From the NCBI GenBank assembly GCA_947459825.1, contig CANHFH010000012.1:1-37283 (forward strand): 37,283 bases of DNA. Direction: 5' to 3'. The position numbers and the translations under genes were made by a program. Below are positions 1 to 14,472 of this stretch, piece by piece. Source of the stretch: Pseudomonadota bacterium (GTDB taxonomy: Bacteria > Pseudomonadota > Gammaproteobacteria > Steroidobacterales > Steroidobacteraceae). Below the pieces are notes generated by a model. It worked only from the letters and a program-made list of their open reading frames with translations. It made no database searches and had not been told where the DNA came from. Numbering within the stretch: position 1 is the first letter of the stretch; every line of letters starts with the position of its first letter.

Positions 1-14
1 CGCTCTTCCGATCT
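1..14. other. Illumina adapter remnant
   Basis: The first 14 bases, CGCTCTTCCGATCT, are the 3' end of the standard Illumina adapter; read on the minus strand they give AGATCGGAAGAGCG. They are not genomic. The lptE frame runs into them and would end in a false tail (IGRA). Genomic sequence begins at about base 15. Confidence 0.93.
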
Positions 15-449
15 GCTCGTCGAAGGTGAGGCTGCGCGAGGCCGAGACCTCGGCCGAGGAGATGCGCCGCGTACCGCCGGCATCCAACGAGAAGCGCACC
101 ACCTGCGTGAGCTCGTACTCGCGCGGGATGTTGCGCGCCGAGACCGAGGTCACCCGCTCGAGCACCTCGTCGCGCTCGATGCGCAGCACGGCGATTCCGG
201 GCGCCGCACCGGCCGCACCCGATGCGCCCGATGCGCCCGATACCGTCGCGCCCCGCGGCGCCAGCGTCGCACCCGAGGCGCCGAGCCGCCGCCGCAAGGC
301 CTGCGCGAAGGGTGTGCGGTCATCGGCGGCATCGAGCTGCACGGTGGCGACCACCGCCGGCAGCGGGGTGCTGCCCTGCAGCCTGAAGCCGCAGCCGCCG
401 ACCAGCACGGCGCAGGCGACGAGCAGCGCGGGGGCGACGGTGCGACGCA

Positions 450-450
<1 letters not shown>
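15..450 (-). CDS. lptE: LPS-assembly lipoprotein LptE, 3' end missing
   Basis: Partial gene of about 145 codons. LptE is the outer-membrane lipoprotein that plugs and helps assemble the LptD barrel, which inserts lipopolysaccharide into the outer leaflet. The N-terminus is a short signal peptide ending in lipobox LVGGC (Cys20), followed by GFRLQG, the family's typical start of the mature protein. A Gly/Ala/Ser-rich insert follows near residues 65-85 and then the conserved SARNIPREYELTQVVRFSLD region. The ATG overlaps the leuS stop by one base (TGATG), so translation is probably coupled; leuS-lptE adjacency is usual in Gammaproteobacteria. The C-terminal part is lost at the contig edge, where sequencing adapter replaces it. 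Confidence 0.9.
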
Positions 451-4836
<4,386 letters not shown>

Positions 4837-4874
4837 GGACCCGGTCTCCTAGACAACGCCCGAGCGGAAAAAGT

Positions 4875-6446
4875 TCACGGACGGGCCGCCGGTGCGGCAC
4901 CGGCGGCGACCCGGCGCCGCCACGCCGCGGCCAGCAGCAAGAGGCCCGCGAGCACCAGCAGCGGCAGATTGCCCGTGCGGGCATACGGCGGCAAGCCGGT
5001 GCGCGGCTCGACCGTCGAGCGCAGCACCGCCGGGAGGTATTCGGGTGCGGTCGCCCGCAGTTCCCCCCGCGGCCCGATCACCGCCGACACGCCGTCGTTG
5101 GCGGCGCGGATCAGGTCGCGCCGCGCCTCCTGGGCGCGCATCCGCGAGATCTGCAGGTGCTGGTAGCGCGCCGGCGAGTCGGCGAACCACGCGTCGTTGG
5201 TGACGTTGACGAGCGCGGTCGCCTCGCGCAGCCCCCGCAGCCGCGTCGGCGCATAGGCGTCCTCGTAGCAGATGCTCGCCTCCAGTACGAGACCGGCGAT
5301 GCGCAGCGGCGCCTGCTCGGCCGGGCCTGCGGTGAAGTCCGAGTACGGCAGGTTCATCATCCGCATCCAGCGCCGCACCATCTTCGGCACGGGGAAGAAC
5401 TCCGCGAACGGCACGAGGTGATGCTTGTCGTGGAACTGCAGGTCTTCGTCCAGCGCAAGGATGGAGTTGAAGTACCGCGGCGGCTCGCCGGGCTCGGTCG
5501 GCTCCTGACGGATGAGGCCCAGCAGCAGGCCCGTCCCGCGCGACCGCGCCTCGCGCGACAGCGACTGCAGGAACTCGACGTAATTGTTGGCCAGATCGGG
5601 GATCGCCGACTCCGGCCACACCACGAGCGGCGTGCCGAGCTCGGGCAGCGTGAGGTCGCGGTAGCGCTGCATGGTGGCATCGAGGTTGTCGGCCACCCAT
5701 TTCTGGTCCTGCGGGATCGCGCCCTGCACCACCGCGACGCGCACCGGTGCGCTGGCCGGTCGTGTCCAGTCGATGCGGTCGAGCGCGGCGCCGAGCGGCC
5801 ACGGCAGCAGCAGCACGACGAGCGGCGGCCAGACGAGGCCGCGCGCGCGCAGCATCACCAGCGCGCCCGCCATCGTCGCCAAAAGGAAGGAGATGAGGTG
5901 CGCGCCGCCCACCGGCGCGAAGCCCGCGAGCCAGGTGTCGACCTGCGAGTAGCCGAGCGACAGCCAACCGAAGCCCGACAGGAACCAACCGCGCAGCCAC
6001 TCGATGAGCCACCAGAGCGCCGGCAGACCCGCCAACCAACGCCACGCACCGGAAGCAGGCAGCACACGGGCGGCGAGCGCGCCGAGCAGCGCGAGGTAAC
6101 CCGACATCACCGCGACCAGGCCCGCCACCAGCAGCACCGCCAACCACACCGGTGCGCCGCCGAAGCCCTGGATGCTGACGAACAGCCACCAGGTGCCGGC
6201 GGTGAAGCAGCCCACGCCGAAGCAGAACCCGACCCATGCGGCACGGCGCGGCGCGGCGCCCTCGAGCAGCCAGAACAGCAGCGCGGGCGCGAGCACGGCG
6301 AGCGGCCACAGCGCGAACGGCGCGAAGGCGAAGCTGAGGAGCACGCCACCCGCCAGCGCCAGCCACGGCGCATGGCGGTCTGCGGCGGCGGCGACCGCGG
6401 TGGCCGCGGATGACGCGTCGGCGGACGGGTCGGTACGCGCGTTCAG
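4875..6446 (-). CDS. lnt: Apolipoprotein N-acyltransferase
   Basis: Inner-membrane enzyme that adds the third acyl chain to the N-terminal cysteine of lipoproteins, which is needed for their sorting to the outer membrane. N-terminal hydrophobic segments cover about residues 28-215 and a carbon-nitrogen hydrolase domain follows. With the start used here, the catalytic triad is Glu279 (WPESAIPD), Lys341 (DKHHLVPFAEF) and Cys393 (SICYEDAY), matching E. coli E267/K335/C387. A last membrane segment (LPLLVLAGLLLLAAAW) is near the C-terminus. No ATG, GTG or TTG lies at the expected start. A CTG at 6446 overlaps the corC stop (CTGA) and gives 523 residues, the usual family length. The first in-frame GTG (6344) would cut into the first membrane helix. 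Confidence 0.93.
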   Translation of the reverse strand: MNARTDPSADASSAATAVAAAADRHAPWLALAGGVLLSFAFAPFALWPLAVLAPALLFWLLEGAAPRRAAWVGFCFGVGCFTAGTWWLFVSIQGFGGAPVWLAVLLVAGLVAVMSGYLALLGALAARVLPASGAWRWLAGLPALWWLIEWLRGWFLSGFGWLSLGYSQVDTWLAGFAPVGGAHLISFLLATMAGALVMLRARGLVWPPLVVLLLPWPLGAALDRIDWTRPASAPVRVAVVQGAIPQDQKWVADNLDATMQRYRDLTLPELGTPLVVWPESAIPDLANNYVEFLQSLSREARSRGTGLLLGLIRQEPTEPGEPPRYFNSILALDEDLQFHDKHHLVPFAEFFPVPKMVRRWMRMMNLPYSDFTAGPAEQAPLRIAGLVLEASICYEDAYAPTRLRGLREATALVNVTNDAWFADSPARYQHLQISRMRAQEARRDLIRAANDGVSAVIGPRGELRATAPEYLPAVLRSTVEPRTGLPPYARTGNLPLLVLAGLLLLAAAWRRRVAAGAAPAARP

Positions 6447-7309
6447 TCGCCGCCCCCGCCCACGCCCTGCGCCGGCAGGTCGCGCGGCGTCGTCACCTTG
6501 AGCGCCTCGACGCGGCGACGGTCGGCGCGCAGCACCTTGAGTTCGAGGCCCTCGACCTGCAGCGTCTCGCCGCGGCGGGGCATGCGCCCGAGCTGCTGCA
6601 TCACGAGACCGGCGACGGTGTCGAAGGCCTCGTCGGAGAGCGACACGCCGAAGAAATCGTTGAACTCGGTGATCGGCGTGGCGCCGCGCACCAGGAACTG
6701 ACGCTCCCCCTCGCGGCGGATGTCGTGCTCCTCGTCGACATCGAACTCGTCGTCGATGTCGCCGACGATCTGCTCGATGGCATCCTCGATGGTGACGAGA
6801 CCGGAGACGCCGCCGTACTCGTCCACCACGATCGCCATGTGGTTGCGGCTGCGGCGGAACTCCTTGAGCAGGACGTTGACGCGCTTCGACTCGGGCACGA
6901 CCACCGCCGGCCGCATGCACTCGCGGATGTCGAAGTCGTCCGACCCGCCGGCCGCGTAGACGCGCAGCACATCCTTGGCGAGCAGGATGCCGACGATGTC
7001 GTCGCGGTCGTCGTCCATCACCGGGTAGCGCGAGTGCCCGGACTCGACGATCGCCGGCAGCAATCTCTCGAGCGGTTCATCGCGGCGCACAGCGACCATC
7101 TGCGCGCGCGGCACCATGATGTCGCGCACCTGCAGTTCGGCGACACCGAGCACGCCCTCGAGCATGCGCAGCGCCTCGGCGTCGATGAGTCCGCGGCCCT
7201 GCGCCTCGCGCAGCTGCTGCACGAGGTCGTCGCGGTCCTCGGCCTCGCCGGAGAGCGCGCGGCCGAGCTTGCGCATCCAGCTCATCGCGCTGTAGCGGGG
7301 GTCGTTCAA
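6443..7309 (-). CDS. corC: CorC/HlyC-family CBS-domain protein (YbeX type)
   Basis: Cytoplasmic protein of 288 residues with two CBS domains (about 63-120 and 127-185; second pair near VVDEYGGVSGLVTIEDAIEQ) and a C-terminal CorC/HlyC transporter-associated domain (about 200-280). There is no DUF21 membrane domain, so it is the short YbeX form rather than a CorB-like transporter. The family has been linked to Mg2+/Co2+ efflux and, for E. coli YbeX, to ribosome-related phenotypes; the role is not settled. The start is TTG at 7309, supported by GGAGG six bases upstream, and it overlaps the ybeY stop as TTGA. Its own stop overlaps the likely lnt start. Confidence 0.92.
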   Translation of the reverse strand: MNDPRYSAMSWMRKLGRALSGEAEDRDDLVQQLREAQGRGLIDAEALRMLEGVLGVAELQVRDIMVPRAQMVAVRRDEPLERLLPAIVESGHSRYPVMDDDRDDIVGILLAKDVLRVYAAGGSDDFDIRECMRPAVVVPESKRVNVLLKEFRRSRNHMAIVVDEYGGVSGLVTIEDAIEQIVGDIDDEFDVDEEHDIRREGERQFLVRGATPITEFNDFFGVSLSDEAFDTVAGLVMQQLGRMPRRGETLQVEGLELKVLRADRRRVEALKVTTPRDLPAQGVGGGGD

Positions 7310-7842
7310 GTTGTGCCTCCGAAGGCGGTGAGGTCCCCGTCCACCTCGAGATAGGGGTCGGGGAAACCGAGCGCCGCCAGCACGCGCCGCTCGCGACGCT
7401 CCATGCGGCGCGCGTCGGCGGGTCGTTCGTGGTCGAGGCCGACCAGATGCAGACAGCCATGCACCACGAGGTGCGCCCAGTGCGCCTCGGGGGTCTTGTG
7501 TTGCTGCCGCGCCTCGCGCGCCACCACGGGCGCGCAGAGCACGATGTCGCCGATGAAGCGTCGACGGCGCCCATGGCCGCGGGCACGCCCGCGCACCTTG
7601 CCTTCACCGCCCGCAGGCACCGGGAACGACAGCACATTGGTGGCGTAGTCCCGGCCGCGCCAGACGAGGTTGAGGCGGCGACCTTCGGCAAGCCCGACCA
7701 CGCGCACCGCGACCTCGCCGCCGCGCCCGCCGGCGCCGAGCGCGGCACGCGCCCAAGCGGTGACACGGGCGACCACCGGTGCGCCGCGGCGCACGCTGCA
7801 ACGCAGGTCGACGGCGAGCGGCGGACGACGCGCAGCGCTCAT
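7306..7842 (-). CDS. ybeY: Endoribonuclease YbeY
   Basis: Metal-dependent RNase of 178 residues involved in 16S rRNA 3'-end maturation and 70S ribosome quality control. The zinc motif H-x3-H-x5-H is clear: His128, His132 and His138 in [11 protein letters not shown]. The upstream TNVLSFP motif at about 68-74 is also typical. A basic Gly/Arg stretch (about 80-95, [15 protein letters not shown]) is longer than in most homologues and lies just before the conserved IGDIVL strand. The gene overlaps phoH by ATGA at its start and corC by TTGA at its end, giving a continuous coupled run phoH-ybeY-corC. Confidence 0.95.
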   Translation of the reverse strand: MSAARRPPLAVDLRCSVRRGAPVVARVTAWARAALGAGGRGGEVAVRVVGLAEGRRLNLVWRGRDYATNVLSFPVPAGGEGKVRGRARGHGRRRRFIGDIVLCAPVVAREARQQHKTPEAHWAHLVVHGCLHLVGLDHERPADARRMERRERRVLAALGFPDPYLEVDGDLTAFGGTT

Positions 7843-8939
7843 CGCGGCTCGCCCCCCGTCGGCCCGCCTGCGCGGCCGCCCGGCGGACCGCGCAGCTCCT
7901 CGTCGCCCTCGTAGGCCAGCACGATGCGCTGCACGAGCGGATGGCGAACGACATCGCGTGCCTCGAAGAACTGGAACGCGACGCCCTGCACATCCCGCAG
8001 CACCGCGATGACATGGCGCAGCCCGGACATCCGTCCGGCCGGCAGGTCGGTCTGGGTGACATCACCGGTCACCACCGCGCGCGAGCCGAAACCGATGCGG
8101 GTGAGGAACATCTTCATCTGCTCGACGGTCGTGTTCTGCGCCTCGTCGAGGATGATGAAGGAGTCGTTGAGCGAGCGGCCGCGCATGAACGCGAGCGGTG
8201 CGACCTCGATGACATTGCGCTCGATGAGCTTCGCGACGCGGTCGAAGCCCATCATCTCGTAGAGCGCGTCGTACATCGGGCGAAGGTACGGGTCGACCTT
8301 CTGGGTGAGATCGCCGGGCAGGAAGCCGAGCCGCTCACCGGCCTCGACCGCGGGGCGCACCAGCACGATGCGGCGCACGCGGTCGGACTGCAGCGCCTCG
8401 ACCGCGCAGGCGACCGCGAGATAGGTCTTGCCGGTGCCCGCAGGCCCGACGCCGAAGGTGAGGTCGTGGCGACGGATGCGCCGCAGGTACTCGCGCTGGT
8501 TCGGGCCGCGAGCGCGGATGGTGCCGCGCAGCGTGCGCAGCCCCGCTTCGGCGTCGTCGCCCTCGCCGCCCTCGCCCTCGCCCGGCCCGGCACCCGCAGC
8601 GGCGCCGGGCGCACCGACGCGGCCCGACCCGCCCGCAGCGGCGTCGCCCGAATGGTCGCGCAGCGCGAGGTGCACGGTCTCGGGGGTGATGTCCTCGGTG
8701 CGCGCGAGACGGAACAGTTCGCGCAGCAGCGACTCGGCGGCGGCGGCGTCATCGCCCTGCACCACGAACGAGTTGCCGCGGCGGCGCAGGTCGACGCCGA
8801 GCCGTGTCTCGACGAGGCGCAGGTTGGCGTCGAGCGGACCGCAGAGATTGGCGAGGCGCTCGTTGTCGGCGGGCGCGAGCACGAACTCGCGCACGACGGG
8901 CGGCGCCACGCCGCCGAGGTCGGCAGGATGGTCAGGCAT
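7839..8939 (-). CDS. ybeZ: PhoH-like ATPase (YbeZ)
   Basis: PhoH-family P-loop NTPase of 366 residues that accompanies YbeY in most proteobacteria and is thought to act with it on RNA. Walker A is GPAGTGKT at 165-172, Walker B is FIILDEAQN, and the [11 protein letters not shown] signature lies near 300. An acidic/Gly-rich low-complexity linker (about 97-132) separates the N-terminal single-strand nucleic-acid-binding-like region from the ATPase core. I place the start at ATG 8939 ([10 protein letters not shown]), which overlaps the last 8 bases of miaB; an in-frame start further upstream would lie inside miaB and add residues unlike the family. The gene ends in an ATGA overlap with ybeY. Confidence 0.93.
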   Translation of the reverse strand: MPDHPADLGGVAPPVVREFVLAPADNERLANLCGPLDANLRLVETRLGVDLRRRGNSFVVQGDDAAAAESLLRELFRLARTEDITPETVHLALRDHSGDAAAGGSGRVGAPGAAAGAGPGEGEGGEGDDAEAGLRTLRGTIRARGPNQREYLRRIRRHDLTFGVGPAGTGKTYLAVACAVEALQSDRVRRIVLVRPAVEAGERLGFLPGDLTQKVDPYLRPMYDALYEMMGFDRVAKLIERNVIEVAPLAFMRGRSLNDSFIILDEAQNTTVEQMKMFLTRIGFGSRAVVTGDVTQTDLPAGRMSGLRHVIAVLRDVQGVAFQFFEARDVVRHPLVQRIVLAYEGDEELRGPPGGRAGGPTGGEPR

Positions 8940-10290
8940 GGGCTGCACCTGCGGCGACGGGCTCGGCCGCGACGATGCGGCCGCGCAGCGAATGCGCTCT
9001 AGCCTCGGTGATCTCGATGTCGGCGAAACGGCCGATGAGTCCAGCCGGGCCGGCGAAGTTGACCCAGCGGTTGTCCTCGGTGCGACCGGCGAGCTCGTTG
9101 GCATCGCGCCGCGACGGGCGCGCCACGAGCACGCGCTGCACGCTGCCGACCATCGCCAGGCTGCGCGCACGGGCCTGCTCGTCCAGCAAGGCCTGCAAGC
9201 GCACGAGACGCGACTGCTTCTCTTCGGGCGTGACCTCGTCGGGCAAGGACGCGGCAGGCGTACCGGGCCGGCGGCTGTAGATGAAGCTGAACGACTGGTC
9301 GATGTCGAGCTCGCGCACCAGGCGCAGCGTCGCCTCGAAATCGCGTTCGGTCTCGCCGGGGAAGCCGACGATGAAGTCGGAGGTGACCGCGATGCCGGGG
9401 CGCACGGCCCGCAGCTTGCGGATGCGCTCCTTGAACTCGAGCGCGGTGTAGCCGCGTTTCATGAGTGCGAGGATGCGGTCGGACCCCGACTGCACCGGCA
9501 GGTGCAGGTGGCCGGCGAGTTCGGGGACGCTGGCGTAGGCCTCGATGAGGCTGTCGTCGAACTCGAGCGGGTGGGAGGTCGTGAAGCGGATCCGGTCGAT
9601 GCCGGGCAGCGCCGCGACATGGTGCACGAGCGTGGCGAGGTCGACCTCGACGCCGTCGTCCATCGGTCCGCGGTAGGCGTTCACGTTCTGGCCGAGCAGC
9701 GTGACCTCGCGCACGCCCTGCGCGGCGAGGCTATGCACCTCGGCCATGACCGAGCTGAAAGGCCGGCTGATCTCGTCGCCGCGGGTGTAGGGCACGACGC
9801 AGAAGCTGCAGTATTTGCTGCAGCCTTCCATGATGGAGACGAAGGCCGAGGCGCCCTCGGCGCGCGGCTCGGGCAAGCGGTCGAACTTCTCGATCTCGGG
9901 GAAGCTGATGTCGACCACCGAACGCCCATGGCTGCGCAGCTCGGCGAGCATGTCGGGCAAGCGGTGCAAGGTCTGAGGACCGAACACGAGATCCACCTGC
10001 GGTGCGCGCGCCGTGATCGCCTCGCCCTCCTGGCTCGCCACGCAGCCGCCGACGCCGATGATGACGCCGGGACGCGCATCCTTGATGAGCTTCCACTCGC
10101 CGAGCAGCGAGAACACCTTCTCCTGCGCCTTCTCGCGCACGGAACAGGTGTTCATCAGCAGCACATCGGCCTGCCGGGGATCGTCGGTCGCCGTGAGGCC
10201 GAGCGAATCCGCGAGCACGTCGCCCATACGGGCTGAGTCGTACTCGTTCATCTGGCAACCGAAGGACTTGATGAAGTAGCGGCCAGGCAT
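8932..10290 (-). CDS. miaB: tRNA-2-methylthio-N6-dimethylallyladenosine synthase
   Basis: Radical-SAM methylthiotransferase of 452 residues that converts i6A37 to ms2i6A37 in tRNAs reading UNN codons. Three N-terminal cysteines (Cys12, Cys49, Cys83) bind the auxiliary [4Fe-4S] cluster, and the radical-SAM cluster motif CxxxCxxC is Cys157, Cys161 and Cys164 ([17 protein letters not shown]). A C-terminal TRAM domain begins near 375. The start at ATG 10290 gives the standard [19 protein letters not shown] opening. It lies only 17 bases after the ssb stop, so ssb and miaB are probably co-transcribed, an arrangement unlike E. coli. Confidence 0.97.
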   Translation of the reverse strand: MPGRYFIKSFGCQMNEYDSARMGDVLADSLGLTATDDPRQADVLLMNTCSVREKAQEKVFSLLGEWKLIKDARPGVIIGVGGCVASQEGEAITARAPQVDLVFGPQTLHRLPDMLAELRSHGRSVVDISFPEIEKFDRLPEPRAEGASAFVSIMEGCSKYCSFCVVPYTRGDEISRPFSSVMAEVHSLAAQGVREVTLLGQNVNAYRGPMDDGVEVDLATLVHHVAALPGIDRIRFTTSHPLEFDDSLIEAYASVPELAGHLHLPVQSGSDRILALMKRGYTALEFKERIRKLRAVRPGIAVTSDFIVGFPGETERDFEATLRLVRELDIDQSFSFIYSRRPGTPAASLPDEVTPEEKQSRLVRLQALLDEQARARSLAMVGSVQRVLVARPSRRDANELAGRTEDNRWVNFAGPAGLIGRFADIEITEARAHSLRGRIVAAEPVAAGAAHA

Positions 10291-10307
10291 GCGCGCGGCG
10301 CGGGTCC

Positions 10308-10793
10308 TCAGAACGGGATGTCGTCGTCGTCGAACTGGTCGCTGCCGCCGCCGCGCGGCGCATCGCCGTAGCCGCCCTCGCCGCCGCGGCCACCGCCGCC
10401 CGCCGCGCGCGACTCGCCGCGCGGCTCGCTGCGGCCCTCGCCGCCGCCCATACCGCCGCGGCTGCCGAGCATCTGCATCTCGTTGGCGACGATCTCGGTG
10501 GTGTAGCGGTCGCGACCTTCCTTGTCCTGCCACTTGCGGGTGCGCAGCCGGCCTTCGATGTAGACCTGCGAGCCCTTGCGCAGGTACTCGCCGGCGATCT
10601 CGGCGAGACGGCCGAACATCGCGACGCTGTGCCATTCGGTCTGCTCCTTCATCTCGCCGGTCTGCTTGTCCTTCCAGGACTCGGAGGTGGCGATGCGCAG
10701 GTTGCAGACCGTCATGCCGGAGGGCATGGCCTTGGTCTCGGGGTCTTGCCCGAGGTTGCCGACGAGGATGACCTTGTTGATGCCGCGAGCCAT
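10308..10793 (-). CDS. ssb: Single-stranded DNA-binding protein
   Basis: SSB of 161 residues that coats single-stranded DNA during replication, recombination and repair. The OB fold covers about 1-110 ([37 protein letters not shown]). A Gly/Arg-rich flexible linker follows, and the protein ends in the acidic partner-binding tip DDDDIPF. The ATG is preceded by AAGGAT with good spacing. It is divergent from uvrA, as in many Gammaproteobacteria, and sits at the head of the miaB-phoH-ybeY-corC-lnt run. Confidence 0.98.
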   Translation of the reverse strand: MARGINKVILVGNLGQDPETKAMPSGMTVCNLRIATSESWKDKQTGEMKEQTEWHSVAMFGRLAEIAGEYLRKGSQVYIEGRLRTRKWQDKEGRDRYTTEIVANEMQMLGSRGGMGGGEGRSEPRGESRAAGGGGRGGEGGYGDAPRGGGSDQFDDDDIPF

Positions 10794-11027
10794 GGGAAAT
10801 CCTTTCTTGTAGGGGCCGGCGCCTGGGGCACCGACCGGGAGAGACGGGGGATGGATATATTAAGCGCGCCCCGCCCCCCCTGCACCGCCAATATCCGGGC
10901 AAAACGCACCGAAATGCCCCCTCAGGACCGCCCACGGGGCCCCTTTGGCCCCTCCCGGCTGGCCGGGGTACACTAACCGGCTGTTTTTCCTGCACAACGC
11001 GTCCCGCACCCGCGGGTCTCTCACCAC
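10794..11027. promoter_or_regulatory. ssb/uvrA divergent intergenic region
   Basis: A 234-base region between the two divergent starts. For uvrA there is a plausible sigma-70 promoter, TTGGCC at 10945-10950 and TACACT at 10969-10974 with an 18-base spacer, putting the start near 10981 and leaving about 47 bases of leader. For ssb an A/T-rich TAATAT (10857-10862, minus strand) could be a -10, but the nearest TTGGCG is 23 bases away, so that promoter is weak. No good LexA box (CTGT-N8-ACAG) was found, although the E. coli equivalent has one. Confidence 0.5.
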
Positions 11028-13880
11028 ATGAACCCGATCCGGATCCGGGGGGCGCGCACCCACAACCTGCGCGGCCTCGACCTCGACATCCCCCGCAACC
11101 GCCTGGTCGTGGTGACGGGGCTCTCCGGGTCGGGGAAGTCCTCGCTCGCCTTCGACACCCTCTACGCCGAGGGCCAGCGGCGGTATGTCGAATCGCTGTC
11201 GGCCTATGCCCGGCAGTTCCTGTCGATGATGGACAAGCCCGATGTCGACCACATCGACGGCCTCTCGCCCGCCATCGCCATCGAGCAGAAGGCGGCCTCG
11301 CACAACCCGCGCTCGACGGTGGGCACGGTCACCGAGATCCACGACTACCTGCGCCTGCTCTACGCACGCGCCGGCGTACCGCACTGCCCCGAGCACGGCA
11401 CCGCGCTCGAAGCGCAGACCGTGAGCCAGATGGTCGATCAGGCGCTGCGGCTCGGCGACGGCACTGCGGTGATGGTGCTCGCGCCGTTGGTGACCGACCG
11501 CAAGGGCGCGCACGACACGGTGCTGCGCGACCTGCAGGCACAGGGCTTCGTGCGTGCGCGCATCGACGGACGCGTGGTCGAGCTCGATGCGCCGCCGGAG
11601 CTCGATGCACGGCGCAAGCACAGCATCGAGGCCGTGGTCGACCGACTGCGGCTGCGCGCCGATGTCGCGCAGCGCCTCGCCGAATCCTTCGAGACGGCGC
11701 TGCGGCTGTCGGGCGGCACCGCGCGCGTGCTGCCGATGGAGGGCGGCGACGACGACGCGGGTCTGCTGTTCTCGAACCGCCACGCCTGCCCCGAGTGCGG
11801 CCATGCGGTGCCGTCGCTCGAGCCGAAGATGTTCTCATTCAACAGCCCCGCGGGCGCCTGCCCGTCCTGCGACGGGCTCGGTCAGCAGCCCTTCTTCGAC
11901 CCGGCGCGACTCGTCGCCTTCCCGCACCTGTCGCTCGCGGGCGGCGCGGTGCGCGGTTGGGACCGCCACAACGCGCATTACCTGCAGCTCGTGAGCACGC
12001 TCGCCGCGCACTACGGCTTCGACATCGAGGAACCGTGGCAGGAGCTGCCCGAGCGCGTGCAACGGATCCTGCTCTACGGCAGCGGCGGCGAGGAGATCGA
12101 CTTCACCTACGGCGGCACGCGCGGCAAGCCGCTGACGCGCCGCCATGCCTTCGAGGGAATGCTGCGCAACATCGAGCGGCGCTGGGAGGAGACCGACTCG
12201 CCGTCGGTCCGTGAAGAGCTCGCGCGCTTCCGTGGTCTGCGCCCCTGTCCCGACTGCGAGGGCAGCCGACTCAACCGCGACGCACGCTGCGTACGCGTCG
12301 GCGGCCGCACGCTGCCCGAGGTCACGCGGCTCGCGGTGGGCGACGCCGCACGGCAGTTCGGCGAGCTGCGGCTTGCCGGCTGGCGCGGCGAGGTCGCGGC
12401 CAAGGTGGTCCACGAGATCGGCGAGCGCCTGCGCTTCCTGGTCGATGTCGGGCTCGACTATCTGACGCTCGAGCGCGGCGCCGACACGCTGTCAGGCGGC
12501 GAGGCGCAGCGCATCCGGCTCGCGAGCCAGGTCGGGTCCGGTCTCACCGGCGTCATGTATGTGCTCGACGAACCTTCGATCGGCCTGCACCAGCGCGACA
12601 ACGCGCGGCTGCTGGCGACGCTGCGCCGCCTGCGCGACCTCGAGAACAGCGTGATCGTGGTCGAGCACGACGAGGACGCGATACTCGCCGCCGACCATGT
12701 CATCGACCTGGGTCCGGGCGCCGGCGTGCACGGCGGACGCATCGTGGCGCAGGGCACGCCCGAGGAGGTCCGCGCCGCGCCCGGGTCGCTCACCGGCCAG
12801 TACCTCGCGGGCAAGCTGCGCATCGCCGTGCCGACGCTGCGTACGCCGCGCCAGCCCGGCCGTGAGCTCGTCATCCGCAACGCCCGCGGCAACAACCTGC
12901 AGGGCTTGACGGTCGGCATCCCGGTCGGGCTGTTCACCTGCGTGACGGGCGTATCGGGGTCGGGCAAGAGCACGCTGGTCAACGACACGCTGCTGCGCCG
13001 CGCCACGGCACAGCTCGGCGGCGGCCCCTCGGACGCCGAGCCCTGCGACGGCATCGACGGCCTGGAGCACATCGACCGCGTCATCGAGATCGACCAGGAC
13101 CCGCTCGGCCGAACGCCGCGCTCGAACCCGGCCACCTACACCGGCGTGTTCGGCGCGCTGCGCGAGCTCTTCGCGCAGGTGCCCGAGGCGCGCAGCCGCG
13201 GCTACGATGTCGGCCGCTTCAGCTTCAATGTTAAAGGCGGTCGTTGCGAGGCCTGCCAGGGCGACGGCGTGATGCGCGTCGAGATGCACTTCCTGCCGGA
13301 TGTCTATGTGCCCTGCGACAGCTGCGGCGGCCGCCGCTACAACCGCGAGACGCTGCAGATCCTCTATCGCGGCAAGAGCATCCACGATGTGCTCGAGATG
13401 ACGGTCGAGGATGCGCTGCGCTTCTTCCAGGCGATCCCCGCGGTGCAGCCGAAGCTGCAGACGCTGCTCGATGTAGGACTCGGCTATCTCAAGCTCGGCC
13501 AGAACGCGACCACGCTCTCGGGCGGCGAGGCGCAGCGCGTGAAGCTCGCCCGCGAGCTCGCCAAGCGGGCGACCGGGCGCACGCTCTATGTGCTAGACGA
13601 ACCGACCACCGGGCTGCATTTCCATGATGTGGCGCAGCTGCTCGGCGTGCTGCAGCGGCTGCGCGACGAAGGCAACACGGTGGTGGTCATCGAGCACAAC
13701 CTCGATGTCATCAAGACCGCCGACTGGGTCGTCGACCTCGGACCCGAGGGCGGCGCAGGCGGCGGCGCCCTGGTCGCGGCCGGCACGCCCGAGCAGGTGG
13801 CGCGCGTAGCGGCTTCGTACACCGGGCGTTATCTCGGACCGCTGCTCGCCCGCACGGAGCCGCGCACCAAGAAGCGCTGA
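11028..13880 (+). CDS. uvrA: Excinuclease ABC subunit A
   Basis: Damage-recognition ATPase of nucleotide excision repair, 950 residues. It has two ABC ATPase modules: Walker A motifs GLSGSGKSS at 31-39 and GVSGSGKST near 643, and ABC signatures [12 protein letters not shown] near 486 and [12 protein letters not shown] near 828. Two zinc-finger cysteine sets are present: CPECGH with CPSCDG (about 254-285) and CEACQGDG with CDSCGG (about 740-770). Length is normal. The ATG has no strong Shine-Dalgarno sequence. The 3' end overlaps the convergent acetyltransferase gene by 52 bases. Confidence 0.98.
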   Translation: MNPIRIRGARTHNLRGLDLDIPRNRLVVVTGLSGSGKSSLAFDTLYAEGQRRYVESLSAYARQFLSMMDKPDVDHIDGLSPAIAIEQKAASHNPRSTVGTVTEIHDYLRLLYARAGVPHCPEHGTALEAQTVSQMVDQALRLGDGTAVMVLAPLVTDRKGAHDTVLRDLQAQGFVRARIDGRVVELDAPPELDARRKHSIEAVVDRLRLRADVAQRLAESFETALRLSGGTARVLPMEGGDDDAGLLFSNRHACPECGHAVPSLEPKMFSFNSPAGACPSCDGLGQQPFFDPARLVAFPHLSLAGGAVRGWDRHNAHYLQLVSTLAAHYGFDIEEPWQELPERVQRILLYGSGGEEIDFTYGGTRGKPLTRRHAFEGMLRNIERRWEETDSPSVREELARFRGLRPCPDCEGSRLNRDARCVRVGGRTLPEVTRLAVGDAARQFGELRLAGWRGEVAAKVVHEIGERLRFLVDVGLDYLTLERGADTLSGGEAQRIRLASQVGSGLTGVMYVLDEPSIGLHQRDNARLLATLRRLRDLENSVIVVEHDEDAILAADHVIDLGPGAGVHGGRIVAQGTPEEVRAAPGSLTGQYLAGKLRIAVPTLRTPRQPGRELVIRNARGNNLQGLTVGIPVGLFTCVTGVSGSGKSTLVNDTLLRRATAQLGGGPSDAEPCDGIDGLEHIDRVIEIDQDPLGRTPRSNPATYTGVFGALRELFAQVPEARSRGYDVGRFSFNVKGGRCEACQGDGVMRVEMHFLPDVYVPCDSCGGRRYNRETLQILYRGKSIHDVLEMTVEDALRFFQAIPAVQPKLQTLLDVGLGYLKLGQNATTLSGGEAQRVKLARELAKRATGRTLYVLDEPTTGLHFHDVAQLLGVLQRLRDEGNTVVVIEHNLDVIKTADWVVDLGPEGGAGGGALVAAGTPEQVARVAASYTGRYLGPLLARTEPRTKKR

Positions 13881-14335
13881 CGGACCTCGCCGCCCTGCAG
13901 GCGCTCCGTGTGGCGCCCGCCCGTGTAACGCGTCACGGCGGCGCGCCAGAAACGCACCGCCGCCGCATCGCCCGCCAGCGCCGCTGTCTCCCACTCGCCG
14001 TCGTGGCGGTCGAGGATCAGCGGCACCGCAGTGCTGCCCACGCCGAGTCCACGCAGCCGGCGCGCGATCCAGAACTCGGCGAGCCGATGCAACGGCCCGC
14101 GCCGCTCGACGACCGCGAAACCCGCAGGCGCGCCGTCGCGGGCGATCAGCAGCACCTCGGCATCGCGCGCCGCGAGCCGGGCCGCCGCCTCGGCGTGCAC
14201 CGTCGGCGCGGCCAGCGCCGCGGCCGCGGCGGCGGCATCGCGGCCCATCTCCGCGATCCACGCGGCATACGCGTCGACGAACCAACGCCGGTCCGCGGCA
14301 GCGGCTCGCGCATCGCGCAGGCTCACGCCCATCAT
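13829..14335 (-). CDS. GNAT-family N-acetyltransferase
   Basis: Predicted 168-residue acetyltransferase that transfers an acetyl group from acetyl-CoA to an unknown amine. The acetyl-CoA-binding motif A is seen as [16 protein letters not shown] (about 92-108), preceded by the strand LHRLAEFWI and followed by [13 protein letters not shown], the usual motif-B helix with its FW pair. The start ATG-ATG at 14335 follows a GGGGGA purine run. The last 17 codons overlap the end of uvrA on the other strand, and this tail ([11 protein letters not shown]) is probably non-conserved. Substrate cannot be guessed from context. Confidence 0.78.
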   Translation of the reverse strand: MMGVSLRDARAAAADRRWFVDAYAAWIAEMGRDAAAAAAALAAPTVHAEAAARLAARDAEVLLIARDGAPAGFAVVERRGPLHRLAEFWIARRLRGLGVGSTAVPLILDRHDGEWETAALAGDAAAVRFWRAAVTRYTGGRHTERLQGGEVRQRFLVRGSVRASSGPR

Positions 14336-14390
14336 CGTCCCCCGCAGCGCGCCCCGGCATCCTGCACGCCGCGGCGCTCAAAGAATTCAG

Positions 14391-14451
14391 AAAAAAAAGA
14401 ACCCGGGGGTGTCTCCACCGGCCCGGGTCCTTTTCGGGACCTTGCGGTCCC
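14391..14451 (-). terminator. Tandem-hairpin terminator of the repeat lipoprotein gene
   Basis: Reading the minus strand after the lipoprotein stop, a hairpin GGGACC-GCAA-GGTCCC (14451-14436) comes first, then a second one, ACCCGGG ... CCCGGGT (14428-14401), followed directly by a T-rich run (14399-14391, TC then eight T on the minus strand). The second is a classic intrinsic terminator. Only a T4 follows the stem on the plus strand, so termination of plus-strand transcripts would be weaker. The 137 bases between the acetyltransferase start and the lipoprotein stop hold little else. Confidence 0.82.
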
Positions 14452-14472
14452 CAAGAAGCGTCCCGTCAGGGA

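Noticed and set aside
10975-11000. LexA box between ssb and uvrA
   Set aside because: CTGTTTTTCCTGCACA has one half only; the second half does not match CTGT-N8-ACAG.
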